Positions 38,299-46,207 of a stretch of DNA of 64,000 nucleotides are shown piece after piece. A program made the position numbers and the translations under genes. The first letter of the stretch is position 1. Each line of letters opens with the position of its first letter. The stretch is from JAEUMD01 sp036768475. GTDB lineage: Bacteria; Pseudomonadota; Alphaproteobacteria; Rhizobiales; Hyphomicrobiaceae. The DNA is taken from assembly GCA_036768475.1 (NCBI GenBank), contig DAIPMW010000009.1, forward strand, positions 81,054 through 145,053, written 5' to 3'. The notes below the pieces were generated by a model. That model saw nothing but the letters and a program-made list of their open reading frames with translations, was not told the origin of the DNA and did no database searches.

Positions 38299-38829
38299 TC
38301 AGCGGCTGCCGACCCGCGCATTCAGCACGGTTTGGGCGCGCCGGTTCTGCGACCAGCATGAGATGTCGTCGCACACCGCAACCGGACGTTCCTTGCCGTA
38401 CGAAATTGTCCGGATGCGCGACGCATTGATGCCGTTCTGTGCCAGGTAGCTACGCACGGTGGTAGCGCGTCTCGCGCCCAGTGCGATGTTGTACTCGCGC
38501 GTACCGCGCTCGTCGGCATGGCCCTCGATCGTGATGGTGAACTGCGGATAACGCCGCAGCCATTGCGACTGCTTCTGCAGAATCTGCTGAGCCTCAGGCG
38601 TCAAATCGGAACTGTCGGTCGAGAAATAAACGATGTCGCCGACATTGGTCGCAAAATCGCGCTGCGTGCCCGGTGTGATCGGGCCACCCGCGCCACCCGG
38701 GCCGAGCTGTGCCGAATCCGGCTGCATTTCCTTGTTCGCGCATGCAGCGAGCACCAGTGGCGCGCCGGCAATCAATACCAGGCGCAACAGCGAGCCGAGC
38801 CTGGAGGCCGCGTTGGTCTTGTGAGGCAT
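38299..38829 (-). CDS. pal: Peptidoglycan-associated lipoprotein Pal
   Basis: This 176-residue outer-membrane lipoprotein anchors the outer membrane to peptidoglycan and binds TolB. GAGGAAGGG precedes the ATG at 38829. The lipobox LAAC (Cys near 30) ends the signal peptide. The OmpA domain has VGDIVYFSTDSSDLTPEA, ITIEGHADERGTREYN, LGARRATTVRSYL, ISYGKERPVAVCDD and SQNRRAQTVL. Full length. The two Cys in VCDDISC are conserved with the paralogue downstream. Confidence 0.95.
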   Translation of the reverse strand: MPHKTNAASRLGSLLRLVLIAGAPLVLAACANKEMQPDSAQLGPGGAGGPITPGTQRDFATNVGDIVYFSTDSSDLTPEAQQILQKQSQWLRRYPQFTITIEGHADERGTREYNIALGARRATTVRSYLAQNGINASRIRTISYGKERPVAVCDDISCWSQNRRAQTVLNARVGSR

Positions 38830-39218
38830 ATGCGAGAGCCCTTCCTCGTAAGGCAGGCGCATTGGGCATCAAAGCCGCGCCACACCGTCATAACGCTCGA
38901 ATAGCTGACGCATCGTACGAAAATATGGCCAGCACCGTGCCCGTGGCAGAACACGTTTGTCGCACGGTTGGCAAGAGACGGGCAGCCACAGGACAGAGCA
39001 AACCCACAGATTTCACGGTGCTATCGACTTGTGTCCACCAACTGCGTCTTCCAGGACGCAGGCTTGGCTTGGCTTGGATTGGATTTGCAACCCCGACATG
39101 ATTGGAAGCCGGAGGGCTCACCAAAAACAGAAAAGACCGAACCACAGCCACAAGGACTGTAAGTTCGGTCTCAAGAACGTTGGCCTCCCCGGTTGCCCGG
39201 GAAAACCCCAGCCAGCTC
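38830..39218. other. Intergenic region between small lipoprotein gene and pal
   Basis: It holds the terminator of the small lipoprotein gene (39123-39171), a short tandem TTGGCTTGGCTTGGATTGGA run near 39063-39085 and presumably the pal promoter. No further gene is supported on either strand. Confidence 0.5.
39123..39171 (-). terminator. Intrinsic terminator after the second small lipoprotein gene
   Basis: AGACCGAAC (39134-39142) pairs with GTTCGGTCT (39163-39171), with an inner CACAG/CTGTA-like stem. On the minus strand TTTCTGTTTTTGG follows. It lies about 50 bases after the stop of the lipoprotein gene at 39219. Confidence 0.85.
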
Positions 39219-39347
39219 TTAGCGAACCGCCTGGGTCGCAGCCGGAACGTCCGCACCGAGCTTCATGGGCTCATGCGGAACTTCCTTACGGCACGCGCCA
39301 AGAGCTACGGCCGCAACAACCGCTGCGAGAACGATAGCGCCCTTCAT
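39219..39347 (-). CDS. Small lipoprotein (42 aa), tandem copy 1
   Basis: A short gene of 42 residues with a strong AGGAGA ribosome site before the ATG. The peptide opens MKGAIVLAAVVAAVALGAC: a lipoprotein signal with lipobox LGAC (Cys19). The mature part has about 24 residues: CRKEVPHEPMKLGADVPAA and a short tail. It is closely similar to the gene at 39414. Position +2 after the lipid Cys is Arg, not Asp, consistent with outer-membrane sorting. The function is unknown; the location between tolB and pal suggests an envelope role. Confidence 0.85.
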   Translation of the reverse strand: MKGAIVLAAVVAAVALGACRKEVPHEPMKLGADVPAATQAVR

Positions 39348-39413
39348 AGGTAGATCTCCTAAATTTATGTAGTTTCCTCAGAGGACGCAGTACAGATCGA
39401 GTTTGCTCGAAGC

Positions 39414-39545
39414 TTAGCGAACGTGCTCAACCGTCACATCCGCGCCGAGCTTCATCGGCTCATGCGGAACCTCACGACGGCACGCGCCAAGCGCAACAGC
39501 CGCGATGACAGCCGAAAGAACGATCAGCCCCTTAACACCCTGCAT
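39414..39545 (-). CDS. Small lipoprotein (43 aa), tandem copy 2
   Basis: 43 residues, with AGGAG before the ATG (MQGVKGLIVLSAVIAAVALG-AC). The lipobox LGAC is followed by CRREVPHEPMKLGADV, identical to the neighbour except Lys to Arg, and a short TVEHVR tail. The conservation of the 16-residue core between two copies whose signal peptides and tails differ indicates selection on that core. It was found by reading the DNA; it is too short for normal ORF thresholds. It lies about 270 bases after the tolB stop. Confidence 0.85.
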   Translation of the reverse strand: MQGVKGLIVLSAVIAAVALGACRREVPHEPMKLGADVTVEHVR

Positions 39546-39813
39546 GGTTCATCTCCTGATGCTTTGATCGGCACTAGCCATCTTTTGGGTACCTAGTAGA
39601 CCGCTGGCGATCAAGAACAGACGGGAACCGCTGGACCTTTTCCAATCCGCTAGGTGCAAAAACGCAACGCGCCGATGTGGCATCAAGAAGCCAGTCTCTT
39701 CCTCTCCCCGAGAGGCTCAAGCGACTGAAATCTGGCATGATTCTGTGCCTGCAGAACAGTCACGAAATTTTTTGGCGAGCGTAATGGATTATTTTCTGCT
39801 GAAAATACTCACC

Positions 39814-41175
39814 TCAATTGAGCAGCGGCGACCAGGCAGGATCGGAAGCAAAGGATGGCGTCTGAACAACTTGCTCGTTATAGCCGGTGATATCAACCGA
39901 GTAGAGCCGTGGCCCGGCATTGGCTCCCCGTGATTCCCTGAAGAACATCAGCACGCGGCCGTTCGGCGCCCAGGTCGGCCCCTCGTTGTGAAAGCCTTCC
40001 GAGAGGACTCGCTCGCCCGAACCATCGGGTTTCATCACACCGATCAGGAAGCGTCCGGAATACTGTTTCGTGAATGCGATGTAGTCCCCGCGCGGCGACC
40101 AGACCGGGGTCGAGTAACGTCCATCGCCAAAGCTGATTCGCCGAATACCGGACCCATCGGAATTCATGATGTAGAGCTGCTGCGTCCCCTCGCGATCCGA
40201 TTCGAACACGATCTGAGCGCCGTCGGGCGAATAGGACGGCCCCGTATCGATGGCCGAGCCGGTCGTCAGGCGGCGGGTCTGTCGCGAACGAATATCCATC
40301 TCGTAGATCGATGAGGCGCCATCCGACTGCAGGCTCATGACGATGCGCTGCCCATCTGGCGAAAAGCGCGGCGCGAACGTCATCCCCGGGAAGTCACCGA
40401 CGACATGATGCTGCCCCGTCTCCAGGTTCATCAGATAAACGCGCGGCTTCTCCCCGGCGTATGACATGTAGGTGATTTCCTGGTTGTTGGGGCTGAACCG
40501 GGGAGTGAGCACAAGGCTGTGCCCCTGGCTCAGCAGCCGAACGTTGGCTCCGTCCTGATCCATGATGGCCAATCGTTTGATCCGCTTGTTCTTCGGGCCG
40601 GTTTCGTCGATGAAGACCACGCGCGTGTCGAAATAACCTTTTTCGCCCGTCAGGCGCTCGTAGACCTGGTCAGCGATGATGTGCCCGACCCGCCGCCAGT
40701 TGACCTGCGCGGTGGAGAACCGCTGCCCGGCAAGCTGGCGCCCCGTGGCAACGTCCCACAGGCGGTACTCGGCTGTCACCTTGCCATCGCCGCCGTTGAT
40801 CACGTTGCCGACCACCAGCGCCTGCGATTGGATCGCCCGCCAGTCCGGGAAGCGCGGAGTGGCATTGACGTTGAGCACCCGCTCCAGGAAGGAGCCGCGG
40901 TCGAGCGCCTGGAAAAGGCCGGACCGCGCCAAATCGTTGGAAACGATATTCGAAATGTCGACGGCCAGCTTTTGGTCCGATCCCGTAAACTCGGGAACCG
41001 CGATCGGAATCGGTGCAATCGTTCCCTGCGTCTGGGTGCCGCGCAGTTGCGCGCGAGCCGTCTGGCCAAGGCCGGTCAATAACGCCACGGACAACCCGAG
41101 AACCCCCGCCCAGCCGGCCAATGCTTGAAACAGATGGCGGGCTGCCCGATCCGTCCGGCTCAAGTGATTTGTCAT
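39814..41175 (-). CDS. tolB: Tol-Pal system beta-propeller protein TolB
   Basis: 453 residues: a signal peptide (about 10-43, ALAGWAGVLGLSVALLTGLGQTARA), an N-terminal alpha/beta domain (IAVPEFTGSDQKLAVDISNIVSNDLARSGLF) and a six-bladed propeller with repeated SPDG/N motifs (LTPRFSPNNQEITYMS, FAPRFSPDGQRIVMS, TGPSYSPDGAQIVFESDR, YSTPVWSPRGDYIAFT). It binds Pal and TolA in the periplasm. The start at 41175 avoids overlap with tolA. Full length. Confidence 0.96.
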   Translation of the reverse strand: MTNHLSRTDRAARHLFQALAGWAGVLGLSVALLTGLGQTARAQLRGTQTQGTIAPIPIAVPEFTGSDQKLAVDISNIVSNDLARSGLFQALDRGSFLERVLNVNATPRFPDWRAIQSQALVVGNVINGGDGKVTAEYRLWDVATGRQLAGQRFSTAQVNWRRVGHIIADQVYERLTGEKGYFDTRVVFIDETGPKNKRIKRLAIMDQDGANVRLLSQGHSLVLTPRFSPNNQEITYMSYAGEKPRVYLMNLETGQHHVVGDFPGMTFAPRFSPDGQRIVMSLQSDGASSIYEMDIRSRQTRRLTTGSAIDTGPSYSPDGAQIVFESDREGTQQLYIMNSDGSGIRRISFGDGRYSTPVWSPRGDYIAFTKQYSGRFLIGVMKPDGSGERVLSEGFHNEGPTWAPNGRVLMFFRESRGANAGPRLYSVDITGYNEQVVQTPSFASDPAWSPLLN

Positions 41176-41245
41176 TCCGGTATCGTCCCTATCGTTGCGG
41201 CCGCGCTTGTACGCGCCGACAAGCTTTCTGATTCTCGTGCGTGCC

Positions 41246-42340
41246 TCAAAGCATCCTGGTCGGATCGAAGTCCCAGATGAGCTCTTTCCAGGCATCATAT
41301 TTGTCGGGCGGCAATGTGAACGGCGCGCACTGATAGATCGCGCGCATCGCGGTCTCCACTGCAACCTGAGCCATAGGACCTGCCCCGCCCCGCTCGACCC
41401 GCGGGGTTCCGTTGAGTGACCCGTCCGGATTGAGCCTCCAACGCAAAGTCACAACGGGGATCTCCGAGCCGCCGCCACCGCCAGGCAGCTGCCAGCAGTT
41501 GCGCAGTTGCCCGCGCACAAGGCCCAGCAGGAGATCCTGCTCGCGCGCCGACAATACTGTGTCCTTGCCATCGAGCGTCCCCGCTGTCGGACCCTTGTGG
41601 GTCGCATTCGGATCGGGCGCGTTCGTCTGGCTTGGCGCGCCTTTCTTGTCAGGCGTCTTGTCGAGCAGCGCCGCGATACGGTCGGGATCGAACTCCAGTT
41701 TCTTCTTGCGCTCGGCCTCTTTGCGTCGCTCCTCGGCGAGCTTCTTCCTGCGTTCCTCCGCCTTGCGCTTGGCCTCGGCCTTCTTCTTTTCCTCGGCTTT
41801 CTTCTTCTCTTCGGCCTTGCGCTTTTCCTCTTCGGCCTTTTTTGCCGCCTCTTCCGCCTGGCGCTGCTCCTCGATCTTCTTCAACTCTTCGGGCGTCGGC
41901 CCCAGCTTGGCCTCCGGCTCCGGCGGCAGCGCAGCAATCTTTTCCGCAATAGGGTCCGCCTTGGGTGGTTCGGGCTCGGAAGGCTCGGGCTTGGGCGGCT
42001 CAGCCTTGGCCTCGGCGGGCTCGGGCGGTGCGGCGGGCGGCGGCTCGGGTGCCGTGACCGGCTTTGGCTTCGGTGCCTCTTTCTTGGAAATCTCCTCGGC
42101 CGGCTTTTCCTCTGCCTTGGCCGTCATCTCCTTGGAGTCGGAATCGCCCTGCCGCAGCCGCGTCAATTCCGACGGGGTGATGATGGCGACATCGATCGGC
42201 GGCGTGTCGGGCAAATCGAGCTTGTCGGTCGTGTGGACAGCCCAAAGGGCCCACGCCAGCAGGCTGACGTGCAAAATGACAGACATGATGAGACCGACCT
42301 GCACGTCCGGCTCTCCATCAGCCCCCTTGCTCAAGCTCAC
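41246..42340 (-). CDS. tolA: TolA, trans-envelope protein
   Basis: 364 residues. One N-terminal inner-membrane helix (about 16-36, GLIMSVILHVSLLAWALWAV), then a Pro/Glu/Ala-rich stretch and a very regular Lys/Glu/Ala coiled-coil (about 150-235, KKAEEEKRKAEEKKKAEEKK). The C-terminal domain of about 110 residues is TonB/TolA-like (LLLGLVRGQLRNCWQLPGGG, VTLRWRLNPDGSLNG, AIYQCAPFTLP). It links TolQR energy to Pal/TolB. The likely GTG start at 42340 overlaps tolR by 23 bases; translation is probably coupled. Confidence 0.93.
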   Translation of the reverse strand: MSLSKGADGEPDVQVGLIMSVILHVSLLAWALWAVHTTDKLDLPDTPPIDVAIITPSELTRLRQGDSDSKEMTAKAEEKPAEEISKKEAPKPKPVTAPEPPPAAPPEPAEAKAEPPKPEPSEPEPPKADPIAEKIAALPPEPEAKLGPTPEELKKIEEQRQAEEAAKKAEEEKRKAEEKKKAEEKKKAEAKRKAEERRKKLAEERRKEAERKKKLEFDPDRIAALLDKTPDKKGAPSQTNAPDPNATHKGPTAGTLDGKDTVLSAREQDLLLGLVRGQLRNCWQLPGGGGGSEIPVVTLRWRLNPDGSLNGTPRVERGGAGPMAQVAVETAMRAIYQCAPFTLPPDKYDAWKELIWDFDPTRML

Positions 42341-42770
42341 TCACGAACGAGACCTTTGTGAAACCGCCTTCGACGATGCGGCCCATCACCTTCAGCACCG
42401 CACCGTAGTTCGCGCCCCTGTCGCCTTTGACGAAAATCGTGTCGTCATAGCCGTTCTTGGCGATGCCCTTGAGCTTCACCGCGACCTCGTCGATCGCCAC
42501 CTTGGTCTCGCCGATGTAGATGTCGCCGTTCGTTTGCACGGTGATGACCACCGGATCCTGCTTCTTCGCCGCGAGCTGGCGGCCCTTGGATTCGGGCAGC
42601 TCCACCGGCACGCCCACCTGCAGCAACGGCGCCGCGACCATGAAGATGATGAGCAGAACGAGCATCACGTCGACCATCGGCGTAACGTTGATTTCGCTCA
42701 TGACCGCCCGCTTGCCGCGCCGTCCGCGCCGCCGTCCACCGCCCGAGTCCATCTTGATGCTTGCGCCCAT
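42318..42770 (-). CDS. tolR: TolR, ExbD-family proton channel component
   Basis: 150 residues. A single membrane helix carries the key Asp in the motif MSEINVTPMVDVMLVLLIIFMV (Asp near residue 34) typical of TolR/ExbD. The periplasmic domain ends VSFVSELEQGG. It works with TolQ in using the proton motive force. It starts 4 bases after the tolQ stop. Confidence 0.95.
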   Translation of the reverse strand: MGASIKMDSGGGRRRGRRGKRAVMSEINVTPMVDVMLVLLIIFMVAAPLLQVGVPVELPESKGRQLAAKKQDPVVITVQTNGDIYIGETKVAIDEVAVKLKGIAKNGYDDTIFVKGDRGANYGAVLKVMGRIVEGGFTKVSFVSELEQGG

Positions 42771-42774
42771 GGCC

Positions 42775-43491
42775 TCAGGTCCTCACATCGATCTGCCGCG
42801 AAACGATCGCCGCGAACTCGTCTGCGAATACTTCCAGCCGCTGCGATATCTGCGCCGCGTCAGCAGCGAACTTGTTGTAGAAGATGACTGCGGGAATGGC
42901 CGCCATCAGCCCGAGTGCCGTGGCGAACAACGCCTCCGCGATACCCGGAGCCACGACCGCAAGCGAAGTGTTCTTCGACACCGCAATCGCCTGGAAGCTC
43001 GCCATGATACCCCACACCGTGCCGAACAGCCCGACGAACGGTGCAGTCGAGCCCACGGTCGCCAGGAACAGCAGACGCCGCTCCAGTCGCTCCATCTCTC
43101 GCGCGATGGTGACGTCCATCACCTTTTCGACGCGCATCTGGATGCCGCCCAGCGCCCGCACGTTACCCTCGACCGAACGCTTCCATTCGCGCATCGCCGC
43201 GACGAACAGCGCAGCGTTGGTGATGGGTGTCGCCCGCGACATCGAGGAATAAAGCTCTTCGAGCGACTGGCCGGACCAGAACTGCTGTTCGAACCATTCG
43301 CTTTCGCGCCGCGCTTTGCGGAAGGCGATGATCTTCTGGAAGATGATCGCCCACGACCAAACCGATGCCAGGAGAAGGCCCAGCATCACGAGTTTGACGA
43401 CGATGTGCGCTTGTAGAAAGAGTTCCAGAAACGAGAAGCCGCCGTGCACGGCAGGCTCCATCGCTGTGGTCACCAGATCAGCCGGATTCAT
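42775..43491 (-). CDS. tolQ: TolQ, MotA/TolQ/ExbB-family channel protein
   Basis: 238 residues with three membrane helices (about 22-48, 136-158 and 172-195). The conserved segment LLFLATVGSTAPFVGLFGTVWGIMASF and the ALGLMAAIPAVIFYNKF helix are TolQ signatures. It forms the proton channel with TolR that drives outer-membrane constriction at division. It is the first gene of the contiguous tolQ-R-A-B stretch; AAGG precedes the ATG. Confidence 0.95.
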   Translation of the reverse strand: MNPADLVTTAMEPAVHGGFSFLELFLQAHIVVKLVMLGLLLASVWSWAIIFQKIIAFRKARRESEWFEQQFWSGQSLEELYSSMSRATPITNAALFVAAMREWKRSVEGNVRALGGIQMRVEKVMDVTIAREMERLERRLLFLATVGSTAPFVGLFGTVWGIMASFQAIAVSKNTSLAVVAPGIAEALFATALGLMAAIPAVIFYNKFAADAAQISQRLEVFADEFAAIVSRQIDVRT

Positions 43492-43948
43492 GCGAGCCTT
43501 GTCCGTCGCAAAACGCTTGTCCCTCGAAGTCAGCGAATGCGGGTGCCGCGAGCATGACGCCGCGCACCCTCACCGAGATCCTGCCGGCAACAGCCAAGGC
43601 AGGACGCCGCAGACCCGAAGCCGGGCCTCCGCCACCCCATCTATGCGTGGTTTTCGCGTCGCAATATGACCAAACGGAGGCCCTGATGGGTGCTCTACAA
43701 ACCACTTATCCCCGAAAAATGTATAAAGGTTGCCGAAAGGGACACCCTGAGCTGCCAGCCAGATCGGCGGGGTTCCGCGATGTACGCAGCACTCCTGAAT
43801 TGCCTCCGCCACCTTTACATCAGACCCCGCACGGCGCAAAAGCGTTGGATGCCCTCGCGTATCGACGACCCCCGAAGCGCCAAAACGCCACCGGATCACG
43901 CGCCGGAAACTACTGCTTGTAACAAGAAGAACAGATCCCGAAGCTCCG
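43492..43948. other. Divergent promoter region of tolQ and the DUF5063 gene
   Basis: About 457 bases. One plus-strand frame (ATG 43686 to stop 43922, 78 codons) has a good CGGAGG five bases ahead, but its composition (low-complexity Arg/Pro) looks non-coding, so it is not called. No hairpin or repeat is recognised. Confidence 0.4.
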
Positions 43949-44425
43949 ATGTCCGCGCCAGTAGATCCCGCCAGTCAACTTCGCGAAGCCGTCTCAGGCT
44001 TTATCGCCTGTATCGAGGGTGAGGGCCTGACACCCGAAGACCGGCTGGCGTGTCTGGCCCCGGCCCTGGATCGCCTGTCGCTCGCATATCATACCGGCGC
44101 GGCGCCGGAGGACGCGCCAAGCCAGGCCGAACCGCCCGAGCGCGATTACAGCGCCATCCGGGCAATGATAGCGCCGCGCTTTCCCGACCTCGGCTATTAC
44201 GGCGCAGCCCCGCCCGGCGAAACACTCGACGCCGAGATCACGGTCGGTGATGCCATCGATGATCTCACCGACATCTACTCCGAGTTGCTCGATGTCCTTT
44301 GGTGCCTTGAGCAAACATCCGCCGAGGACGCAATGCGCCTGTTCCGTTTCGGCTTTACCCATCATTGGGGCCGACATCTGTGCGACGTCCGCGGCGCCGT
44401 CCATTACGAGCTGTTCGGGATGTAG
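43949..44425 (+). CDS. DUF5063 domain protein
   Basis: 158 residues, cytosolic, acidic and helical. It carries the family-like N-terminal helix (LREAVSGFIACIEGEGLTPEDRLACLAPALDRLSLAYHTG) and the C-terminal DDLTDIYSELLDVLWCLEQ...AMRLFRFGFTHHWGRHLCDVRGAVHYEL region of DUF5063. Function is unknown. It lies on the plus strand between the minus-strand tolQ and ybgC, a break in the usual ybgC-tolQ order. Confidence 0.8.
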   Translation: MSAPVDPASQLREAVSGFIACIEGEGLTPEDRLACLAPALDRLSLAYHTGAAPEDAPSQAEPPERDYSAIRAMIAPRFPDLGYYGAAPPGETLDAEITVGDAIDDLTDIYSELLDVLWCLEQTSAEDAMRLFRFGFTHHWGRHLCDVRGAVHYELFGM

Positions 44426-44530
44426 GTGCTTCTACTCCTGGACGACGAACTTGCGGCCTCATTGTTGCTGAGCCCAAACCTTGGTCATCCAGCGTCGCAT
44501 GGCGGAGGAAAAGCCTGTCGCAACCGGGGG

Positions 44531-45010
44531 TCAAGTCCCAAATGCTTTTCGCAACGTCTCCGTCAGACGCAGCGGCTTGCCCGATACCGCAACCAGCACG
44601 ACGGTGACGTCGGCTTCGAAGATTTCACGACCCTCAACAGTCACGACCTGATTGAGCGTGACGCTTGCCCCGCCCAGTTCCTTGACGCGTGTCGTCACTT
44701 CGAGCACGTCATCCATGCGCGCCGGCCGCTTGAAATCACAAGCCATGCGCCGCACCACGAACGCAGCAGGCTCGTGACTGCCCTCCTCGTCCGGTCCCCG
44801 CCCGTCGATCATACGTCGCGCGTCCGTGCCGAGCAGGCGCAGAAAATCGGACCGGCCGCGCTCGCACCAGCGGACATAGCTGGCATGATAGGCCACCCCG
44901 CCCGCGTCCGTGTCCTCGAAATAAACCCGCACCGGCAGCACGTGGAACTGCCCCTGCTCGTCCTCAGCGAGGCGGCCGGCAAGATCGGGCCAGCGCGATG
45001 GCGTGCTCAT
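44531..45010 (-). CDS. ybgC: Tol-Pal associated acyl-CoA thioesterase YbgC
   Basis: 159 residues of the hot-dog thioesterase family. The motif VYFEDTDAGGVAYHASYVRWCERGRSDFLR (from about residue 29) carries the catalytic Asp of YbgC (EDTDAGG). The rest (ACDFKRPARMDDVLEVTTRVKELGGASVTLNQVV) fits 4HBT. It hydrolyses short or long acyl-CoA, and the gene is usually first in tol-pal operons, as here, although about 1 kb from tolQ. Cytosolic. Confidence 0.93.
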   Translation of the reverse strand: MSTPSRWPDLAGRLAEDEQGQFHVLPVRVYFEDTDAGGVAYHASYVRWCERGRSDFLRLLGTDARRMIDGRGPDEEGSHEPAAFVVRRMACDFKRPARMDDVLEVTTRVKELGGASVTLNQVVTVEGREIFEADVTVVLVAVSGKPLRLTETLRKAFGT

Positions 45011-45262
45011 GAGATGAACCTTCCAAGCTGCACTCTATTCATGACGCCGCATCGAACAGGAACGGCGCGGTCAATCGCGGCCGAATGCTCACCGATGCGC
45101 CGTCGCATGTCGCATCTCCCATCCTGGCGCGCAAGTGCAGGAACATATCTCATTGCAAAGGGTTGTAGGCACGGCTGTCTGCCGGTTAACAATGCGCGAG
45201 CGACCGAATCGCGCCCGTCGCAGATGGACGGCTGACCGCCATGAACGGGGATGGGGGAAACA

Positions 45263-46207
45263 ATGAGCGGACTTCTGGCCCTTCTCGACGACGTTGCAGC
45301 GCTGGCCAAGCTAGCTGCCGCCCAGCTCGATGACGTCGCCGCTCAGGCCGCCAAGGCCGGCGCGAAGACAGCCGGTGTCGTCATCGACGATAGCGCAGTC
45401 ACGCCCAAGTACGTGCATGGTCTTCCCGCCGCCCGCGAAATTCCCATCGTCGCGCAGATCGCCCGTGGCTCGCTGTTCAACAAGCTCGTGCTTTTGTTGC
45501 CTGCTGCCCTTCTCCTCAACACATTCCTGCCGTCACTGCTGACGCCTCTTTTGATGCTCGGCGGCGCTTATCTCTGCTTCGAGGGGGCCGAAAAGATTTG
45601 GCATGCCCTGCACCCGGAAAAGAGCCATGCCGTCGAGCCCAAAACGCTCGATGCAGCCCACCTCGAGAAGCAGCGGGTTGCCGGCGCCATCAAGACCGAC
45701 TTCATTCTCTCCGCCGAGATCATGACCATTGCCCTCGCCAGCATCGATCAGACCACCTGGTGGAAGATGGCCATCGTTCTGGCGATTGTGGCGATCGGCA
45801 TCACCATTGCTGTCTATGGATCTGTCGCGTTGCTGGTGAAGGCCGACGACTTCGGCCTCAATCTTTCGCAGGTGGGCCGCCTCGGCATCTCGCGAGCCTT
45901 CGGGCGCGGGATCGTAAAGTGGATGCCCGCCGTAATGACCACGATCTCCATGATCGGCACCGCTGCAATGCTGTGGGTCGGTGGCTCTATCATCGTGCAC
46001 GGACTCGAGCACTTCGGATTCACCTGGATCGGCCACGTCATTCACGACATCGCCGCGGCCACGCAGACAGTTCATGGAATCGGCGACATCCTGGGCTGGC
46101 TGACGAAGGCAACACTCGATGGCATCTTCGGTCTCATTGTCGGATTGACGCTGATTCCAGTTGCCCGCACTGTCGTCAACCCGATCCTCAAGGCCATTAG
46201 AGCCTGA
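45263..46207 (+). CDS. DUF808 (YedI-like) inner-membrane protein
   Basis: 314 residues. The ATG at 45263 follows GGGGGAAA. It opens MSGLLALLDDVAALAKLAAAQLDDVAAQAAKAGAKTAGVVIDD, the DUF808 hallmark, then membrane helices at about 80-110, 170-200, 210-245 and 260-305, ending VVNPILKAIRA. Function is unknown. Its stop TGA lies within a TAGAGCCTGATC motif that the convergent DUF1513 gene also uses as its end, so the two genes overlap by 11 bases tail to tail. Confidence 0.88.
   Translation: MSGLLALLDDVAALAKLAAAQLDDVAAQAAKAGAKTAGVVIDDSAVTPKYVHGLPAAREIPIVAQIARGSLFNKLVLLLPAALLLNTFLPSLLTPLLMLGGAYLCFEGAEKIWHALHPEKSHAVEPKTLDAAHLEKQRVAGAIKTDFILSAEIMTIALASIDQTTWWKMAIVLAIVAIGITIAVYGSVALLVKADDFGLNLSQVGRLGISRAFGRGIVKWMPAVMTTISMIGTAAMLWVGGSIIVHGLEHFGFTWIGHVIHDIAAATQTVHGIGDILGWLTKATLDGIFGLIVGLTLIPVARTVVNPILKAIRA

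Noticed and set aside
41700..41880. Highly repetitive CTTC/GCCTC tract that looks like a simple repeat
   Set aside because: It is the Lys/Glu/Ala coiled-coil coding region of tolA on the other strand.
43686..43922. 78-codon plus-strand frame with a good CGGAGG
   Set aside because: Composition is Arg/Pro low complexity with no conserved-looking motif; the SD alone is not enough.
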